DNA of 33,908 nucleotides. It comes from SIG440 sp045591035 (lineage in GTDB: Bacteria; Bacillota; Clostridia; Monoglobales; Monoglobaceae). Positions 29,794 to 33,908 of the stretch are shown here, one piece after another (the stretch's first letter is position 1; the number at the start of each line of letters is the position of its first letter). The stretch spans positions 1 to 33,908 of the forward strand of contig JAZNSG010000039.1 of assembly GCA_045591035.1 (NCBI GenBank), in the 5' to 3' direction. The position numbers and the translations under genes were made by a program. Below the pieces are notes generated by a model that was given only the letters and a program-made list of their open reading frames with translations, had not been told where the DNA came from and did no database searches.

Positions 29794-30603
29794 ATGAAAA
29801 AAATTCTGATTACGGATTTGGATGATACTTTGTACGGTTGGACAGAGTTTTTTGTACCTGCTTTTTATGCCATGGCTGAAAAGGTGTGTGAGCTGACCGG
29901 GTTTGAGCTTGAGAATATACTCGCTGAATACAAATCAAAGCACTGCGAATATGGAAGCGTTGAGCATCCTTATGTGACTCTGGATCTCCCATCGGTGGGA
30001 AAAAAGTATGAGGGCTTAAGCCGTGACGAAATTAAGGCAGAGCTGGGCGAAGCTTTTCATCGTTTCAATTCAGTAAGGAAAGAGCGACTGAAACTATACG
30101 AAGGCGTTGAGTCAGCTCTTGAGACTTTGACACAAAAAGGAGTTACCGTGATAGGCTATACTGATTCCTGTGAAGAAAACGGATTTTATCGTCTCAGAAG
30201 ACTTGGAATAGACAAATATTTCAAGCATGTCTATGTGTCAAAGAGCAAATTCGTATGTACATATCCCTCAGATGAAAAGATAAGGCTTCTTGAAAAAAAG
30301 AAACCCGATACCCGGGCGCTGCTTGGGATTTGTGAAAGCGAAGGGTGCAAACCTTCGGACGTGGTTTATGTGGGAGACAGCCTTATAAAGGATATGTATA
30401 TGGCAAAGTCCGCAGGGGTGACCTCGGTATGGATGAACAAAGAAAATGCAAAGGGTTCACTTTCTTCGAAACTTGAAGCAATTTCAGGCTGGACAGACGA
30501 AGAGGTGGCGGAAAATGCTGCTCTAAAAAAAGAATGGGAAGAAAAGGAAATGAAACCCGACTTTGAGATATCGGATTTCTCGAAAATCATAGATGTTTTT
30601 TAA
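29794..30603 (+). CDS. HAD-superfamily hydrolase
   Basis: This 269-residue HAD protein has motif I DLDDTLYGW (nucleophile Asp and acid Asp), motif II T in GYTDS, a lysine in SKSKFV, and motif IV VYVGDSLIKDM. The alpha-helical cap is of type C1. It is probably a sugar-phosphate or nucleotide phosphatase; substrate cannot be assigned. The ATG at 29794 is preferred because GGTGA sits five bases before it; an ATG four codons earlier has no such site. It is last in the cluster before a strong terminator. Confidence 0.87.
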   Translation: MKKILITDLDDTLYGWTEFFVPAFYAMAEKVCELTGFELENILAEYKSKHCEYGSVEHPYVTLDLPSVGKKYEGLSRDEIKAELGEAFHRFNSVRKERLKLYEGVESALETLTQKGVTVIGYTDSCEENGFYRLRRLGIDKYFKHVYVSKSKFVCTYPSDEKIRLLEKKKPDTRALLGICESEGCKPSDVVYVGDSLIKDMYMAKSAGVTSVWMNKENAKGSLSSKLEAISGWTDEEVAENAALKKEWEEKEMKPDFEISDFSKIIDVF

Positions 30604-30605
30604 TT

Positions 30606-30633
30606 AAAGACGCTCATTTTGAGCGTCTTTTTT
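30606..30633 (+). terminator. Terminator ending the glycan cluster
   Basis: aaagacgctca (30606-30616) pairs with tgagcgtcttt (30620-30630) around a three-base loop, followed by T. Confidence 0.9.
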
Positions 30634-30725
30634 GCGTTTTCAGAGCTTCAAAGGCCCATTCTAAAGGGAAATAATAAAAAAACAACAAAAAAACAAAAAA
30701 ACAAAGAAAAAAACACAAAAAACTA

Positions 30726-30754
30726 TTGACTAAAGCAAAGAACTGTGGTAGTAT
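30726..30754 (+). promoter_or_regulatory. Promoter of the microcompartment operon
   Basis: -35 TTGACT (30726-30731), 17-bp spacer, weak -10 TAGTAT (30749-30754). Directly upstream (about 30672-30723) is a stretch made almost only of A with scattered C, in a position suited to an UP element or curved DNA. Operons of this type are usually induced by substrate; no operator is evident. Confidence 0.6.
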
Positions 30755-30806
30755 ATAGTTAAAAGGAAACAAATAAAGAAATTTAAATAAAGGAGAGAGT
30801 TTTACT

Positions 30807-31622
30807 ATGATGTCAGAATATGAGATCAAAAAACAAATTTGCGATATCGGAAAAAGAATTTATGACAGAAGAATGGTTGCTGCAAACGACGGTAACATTT
30901 CTGTGAAAATTTCCGATAACGAGTTTCTTTGCACACCTACCGGTGTAAGTAAGGGCTTTATGACACCAGAATATATCTGCAAGATTGATGCTGATGGAAA
31001 TGTGCTTCAGGCAAACAAGGGATTTAAGCCTTCATCTGAAATCAAGATGCATCTCAGAGTTTATAAGCATCGCCCTGATGTTAAGTCTGTTGTTCATGCC
31101 CATCCGATTTATGCAACAAGCTTTGCTATTGCAGGTCAGCCCCTGACACAGCCAATTATGCCTGAGGCAGTTATTGCACTTGGCTGCGTTCCGATTGCTG
31201 AATATGGTACACCTTCAACATCTGAAATTCCGGATGCTGTTGAAAAATATCTTCCTTATTATGATGCAGTTCTTCTTGAAAACCACGGAGCACTTGCATA
31301 CTCAGATTCACTTCTCAATGCATATCACAAGATGGAATCTCTTGAGTTCTATGCAGAACTTCTTTTCCATTCAAAGCAGCTTGGCGGACCAAGAGAGTTC
31401 ACTAAAGAAGAGCTCAAAAAGCTTTATGAAGTAAGAAGAGCGTTCAATATGTCAGGTAAGCACCCTGCTGACCTTTGTCCCAACAACAAAGGTGGTTGTG
31501 TAAGCTGCCATAACTGTGGTATTCCTGACTGTGCGGTTGCTGATGATACGGTTGCAGCCGGCGGTGATGCTGACCTTATTGCAGAAATTACGAAGAAGGT
31601 TATGTCACAGCTCAGCAAGTAA
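30807..31622 (+). CDS. Class II aldolase, microcompartment-targeted (fuculose-phosphate aldolase-like)
   Basis: This 271-residue zinc aldolase has the class II/AraD-FucA residues: E78 (SSEIKMH), H97 and H99 (VHAHP), H160 (ENHGAL). L-fuculose-1-phosphate or rhamnulose-1-phosphate cleavage to DHAP and lactaldehyde is the likely reaction. Catalytic-domain length (about 215 residues) is normal. After it come C224, C231, C234, C237 and C242, a cysteine cluster not part of the classical enzyme. A linker and a C-terminal amphipathic helix (ADLIAEITKKVMSQLSK) that looks like an encapsulation peptide follow. AAAGGAG precedes the ATG. It opens the microcompartment operon. AraD-type activity cannot be excluded. 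Confidence 0.88.
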   Translation: MMSEYEIKKQICDIGKRIYDRRMVAANDGNISVKISDNEFLCTPTGVSKGFMTPEYICKIDADGNVLQANKGFKPSSEIKMHLRVYKHRPDVKSVVHAHPIYATSFAIAGQPLTQPIMPEAVIALGCVPIAEYGTPSTSEIPDAVEKYLPYYDAVLLENHGALAYSDSLLNAYHKMESLEFYAELLFHSKQLGGPREFTKEELKKLYEVRRAFNMSGKHPADLCPNNKGGCVSCHNCGIPDCAVADDTVAAGGDADLIAEITKKVMSQLSK

Positions 31623-31642
31623 TTTTTGCGGAGGTGAGGTTT

Positions 31643-32134
31643 GTGAATGACGAAAGAATTGCCCGTATTGCCGACGCAGTGGTTCGGGGAATCCGAAACA
31701 CAGAAAAGGCTAGTGAAACCGAAATTGGGTTAAAACGTGCAAGACAGCTTATACAGGCTGTTGAAGAAAAAGCAAAAACTATGGGACTTAATGTGGTTGT
31801 TGCAGTTTCAAACTCAGCAGGCAGACCCGTAGCTGTTGAATGTATGGACGATGCGTACATAGCAAGTTATGATGTGGCGTTTAACAAGGCGTATACCGTT
31901 GTTGCTCTTAAAATGTCAACAAAAAAACTCAGCACCCTTGCGGCCCCCGGCGGTTCACTTTACGGAATACAGTTTACAAACGATGGTAAAATAGTGATAT
32001 TCGGAGGGGGAGACCCTTTGATATATAACGGGAAAATCATTGGAGGCCTTGGCGTAAGCGGTGGCTCAGAGGAACAGGATACTGAGCTTTCAGCCTATGG
32101 TGCAAGTCTCATAGATGATATAATGAAAAACTAA
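31643..32134 (+). CDS. GlcG/PduO-C (HbpS-like) domain protein
   Basis: This 163-residue protein contains the GlcG / PduO C-terminal domain, seen as LNVVVAVSNSAGRPVAVECMDDA, APGGSLYGI and IIGGLGVSGGSEEQDTELS. Related proteins bind heme or cobalamin-type cofactors and occur in many microcompartment operons, with unclear function. Before the domain is a 25-residue extension beginning NDERIARIADAVVRGIRN, a predicted amphipathic helix that could be an encapsulation peptide. I start at the GTG at 31643, eight bases after GGAGG; a GTG three codons upstream is possible. It lies 20 bp after the aldolase. Confidence 0.86.
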   Translation: MNDERIARIADAVVRGIRNTEKASETEIGLKRARQLIQAVEEKAKTMGLNVVVAVSNSAGRPVAVECMDDAYIASYDVAFNKAYTVVALKMSTKKLSTLAAPGGSLYGIQFTNDGKIVIFGGGDPLIYNGKIIGGLGVSGGSEEQDTELSAYGASLIDDIMKN

Positions 32135-32154
32135 TAAGAAAGGAGCAATATAAA

Positions 32155-33348
32155 ATGAACAATGTTGATATTGAACAAATTGTAAAGCAGGTTATTGCAG
32201 GTATGCAGGGCCAACCAACAAGCAGCCCAAAGACAGCAGGACCCGTTCCAAAAGCTGCTCGTGTTGCAATGCTTACTGAAATTGAAAAAATTGAGCTCAA
32301 GGAATACAACTTGCCGGAAATCGGTGATGACGATATTTTGGTAAAGGTTGAGGGCTGCGGTATTTGTGGTACTGACGCTCATGAGTTCAAAAGAGACCCC
32401 TTTGGTCTTATCCCTGTAGTTCTCGGACACGAAGGTACAGGTGAAATTGTTAAAATTGGTAAAAACGTTAAGAGGGACAGTGCCGGAAAGGCTCTTGGCG
32501 TTGGCGACAAGATTGTTACCAGTGTAATTTTGAAGGACGACCCGAACATAACCATGTTCGACCTTAACAAACAGAACGTAGGAGGTGCTGATGTTTTCGG
32601 ACTTTTGCCCGACGACGATGTACACTTCAACGGTTGGTTTGCGGACTACATAGTTATTGGCAAGGGTGCTACAGTATTTAATGTATCAGACCTTGATTTG
32701 GATTCAAGAATTCTCATTGAACCTTGTGCTGTTTTGATTCATGCTGTTGAAAGAGCAAATACAACAGGTATTTTGAGATTTAACAGCCGCGTTGTAGTTC
32801 AGGGTTGTGGACCTATTGGTCTTATCTGTATCGCAGTTCTCAGAACTATGGGTGTTGAAAACATTACAGCAGTTGATGGTGAAGAAAAACGTCTCAGCTT
32901 TGCTAAGCGTATGGGTGCAGACAAAACCGTAAACTTTAAGGAACACAACGGTATTGAAGCTTTGGCCGGTGCTGTTGAAGCAAGTTTTGACGGACACCTT
33001 GCTGACTTTGCATTCCAGTGTACCGGTTCACCGGTTGCTCACAGCAACATTTACAAGTTTATCAGAAGCGGCGGCGGACTTTGTGAGCTTGGCTTCTTCA
33101 TAAACGGCGGTGATGCAACAATCAACCCCCACTTTGATATTTGTTCTAAGGAAATCACAACTGTTGGCTCATGGGTTTATACCTTGAGAGACTATGCAAC
33201 AACATTTGACTTCCTTAAACGTGCAAATGCTATCGGTCTTCCTATCAAGGAACTTATTACACACAAGTTCCCGCTTGAAAAGATTAACGAAGCGTTTGTG
33301 ACAAATGTCAAGATGGAAGGTCTTAAAATAGCAGTAATTAACGAATAA
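32155..33348 (+). CDS. Zinc-dependent alcohol dehydrogenase, microcompartment-targeted
   Basis: This is a 397-residue medium-chain dehydrogenase. Residues 1-19 (NNVDIEQIVKQVIAGM) form an amphipathic helix followed by a Pro/Ser/Ala linker to about residue 35, the usual build of an N-terminal encapsulation peptide. The catalytic zinc site is C71 (GICGTDAH), H92-E93 (GHEGTG) and the EPCAV glutamate. The structural-zinc four-cysteine loop is missing. The NAD site is VVQGCGPIGLICI. It would interconvert an aldehyde and alcohol (for example lactaldehyde or propanal) and recycle NADH inside the shell. Microcompartments often use iron-type PduQ for this, so a zinc enzyme is a variation. Confidence 0.9.
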   Translation: MNNVDIEQIVKQVIAGMQGQPTSSPKTAGPVPKAARVAMLTEIEKIELKEYNLPEIGDDDILVKVEGCGICGTDAHEFKRDPFGLIPVVLGHEGTGEIVKIGKNVKRDSAGKALGVGDKIVTSVILKDDPNITMFDLNKQNVGGADVFGLLPDDDVHFNGWFADYIVIGKGATVFNVSDLDLDSRILIEPCAVLIHAVERANTTGILRFNSRVVVQGCGPIGLICIAVLRTMGVENITAVDGEEKRLSFAKRMGADKTVNFKEHNGIEALAGAVEASFDGHLADFAFQCTGSPVAHSNIYKFIRSGGGLCELGFFINGGDATINPHFDICSKEITTVGSWVYTLRDYATTFDFLKRANAIGLPIKELITHKFPLEKINEAFVTNVKMEGLKIAVINE

Positions 33349-33379
33349 TATTAAATTTATTATATAGGAGGAATTTAAA

Positions 33380-33658
33380 ATGGCTCAGGAAGCATTGGGT
33401 ATGATCGAAACAAGAGGTCTCGTTGCAGCTGTTGAAGCAGCAGATGCAATGGTTAAGGCTGCAGAGGTTGTTTTGATTGGTACAGAAAAAATTGGTTCAG
33501 GTCTTGTAAGTGTTATGGTTCGCGGTGATGTAGGTGCAGTTAAGTCTGCTGTAGAAGCAGGCGGAAGCGCTGCTACAAAGCTCGGCGAAATCATCGCTAC
33601 ACACGTAATTCCCAGACCCCACGGTGATGTGGAAAAGATTCTCCCTACATTAAAATAA
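33380..33658 (+). CDS. BMC-H hexameric shell protein (PduA-like)
   Basis: This 92-residue single BMC-domain protein forms hexamers that tile the facets of a microcompartment. It aligns throughout with PduA: ALGMIETRGLVAAVEAADAMVKAA, the pore loop KIGSG, VRGDVGAVKSAVEAG, and HVIPRPHGDVEKILP. The small GSG pore suits passage of small polar substrates. AGGAGG precedes the ATG. A closely packed neighbour encodes the vertex protein. Confidence 0.97.
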   Translation: MAQEALGMIETRGLVAAVEAADAMVKAAEVVLIGTEKIGSGLVSVMVRGDVGAVKSAVEAGGSAATKLGEIIATHVIPRPHGDVEKILPTLK

Positions 33659-33695
33659 TCTCTCCCATAAATTTTTGTGTGGAAGGTGATTTGAA

Positions 33696-33908
33696 ATGAT
33701 AGTAGGAAAAGTAGTTGGCAGCGTTGTTGCCACCCGGAAGAATGAAAATCTTACCGGTAACAAATTTCTGATTGTAGAACCATACAACAAAATGGCAGGC
33801 GACGGAAGACTGGTAGCCATAGATAATGTCGGTGCCGGTATCGGCGAAGATGTTCTGGTTGCTCTCGGAAGCGCCGCGCGTGTGGGTTGTAATGTTGAAA
33901 CATCTCCT
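33696..33908 (+). CDS. BMC-P pentameric vertex protein (EutN/CcmL), cut by window end
   Basis: The 71 codons visible begin MIVGKVVGSVVATRKNENL and include GNKFLIVEPYN and the family turn NVGAGIGEDVLVALGSAAR. EutN/CcmL proteins form pentamers closing the shell vertices; they are usually 85-100 residues, so some 15-25 are missing past the edge. GGAAGGTGA precedes the ATG. The operon clearly continues. Confidence 0.95.
   Translation, partial: MIVGKVVGSVVATRKNENLTGNKFLIVEPYNKMAGDGRLVAIDNVGAGIGEDVLVALGSAARVGCNVETSP

Noticed and set aside
30614..30829. 71-codon minus-strand frame in the A-rich tract
   Set aside because: Low-complexity Phe/Leu translation caused by the A/C tract; it overlaps the microcompartment promoter.

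Overview
The window reads as a chromosomal segment of a low-GC, endospore-forming Firmicute, most likely a Clostridia-class anaerobe. The evidence is spoVT, a SpoIID homologue and a SpoVB/MurJ-type flippase, a clostridial nifS-nifU-mnmA block, strong AGGAGG-type ribosome binding sites, sigma-A promoters close to TTGACA-N17-TATAAT, and many U-tailed intrinsic terminators. Nothing identifies a species. The only mobile DNA is one intact insertion sequence and one att-bounded remnant.

Layout. (1) 66-1191: a complete IS481-like insertion sequence with 25-bp terminal inverted repeats, followed by an array of seven small hairpins between two terminators. (2) 1509-2025: a copper-type csoR behind a near-ideal operator/promoter, and a 49-residue seven-cysteine protein. 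(3) 2169-4974: a divergently transcribed AraC regulator, probably on a leaderless mRNA, facing a short-chain dehydrogenase and a Gfo/Idh/MocA dehydrogenase; glycerate kinase follows on its own promoter (5104-6243). (4) spoVT (minus) and then a plus-strand housekeeping run: RNase HI, nifS, nifU, mnmA, pcrA, a methyltransferase, a cold-shock gene and hslO (Hsp33). (5) A minus-strand block, 14840-21056: a small PH-like protein behind two tandem promoter-RNA-terminator units that match no family I can name, a GT-C-like membrane protein, a polyprenyl-phosphate glycosyltransferase, a flippase, a cytidylate-kinase-like protein and SpoIID. (6) cysK and a GMP synthase that carries only the ATP-pyrophosphatase half. 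The 3' end of guaA is duplicated as a 16-bp direct repeat around a 1.1-kb insert encoding a zinc-ribbon/SHOCT protein, the signature of integration at the guaA 3' end. (7) 24446-30603: a surface-glycan cluster (DegT/PglE-like aminotransferase, PglC-like phosphoglycosyltransferase, PLP enzyme, ATP-grasp ligase, GNAT, GT4 glycosyltransferase, HAD hydrolase), mostly translationally coupled. (8) 30807-end: the first five genes of a bacterial microcompartment operon (class II aldolase, GlcG/PduO-C protein, zinc alcohol dehydrogenase, BMC-H shell protein, truncated BMC-P vertex protein).

How the genes work together. NifS supplies sulfur to NifU for Fe-S clusters and to MnmA for tRNA thiolation. The GT2, flippase and GT-C genes look like a charge-flip-transfer glycosylation system. 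The PglE/PglC-type genes would build a lipid-linked amino sugar that the ligase and acetyltransferase could decorate. The microcompartment genes are consistent with splitting a fuculose- or rhamnulose-phosphate-type substrate to lactaldehyde inside a shell; all three enzymes carry short amphipathic terminal extensions that look like encapsulation peptides.

The observations I rate most worth following are the duplicated structured RNAs at 15213-15691, the guaA-site remnant, the stand-alone GMP synthase ATPPase, and the cysteine cluster in the microcompartment aldolase.
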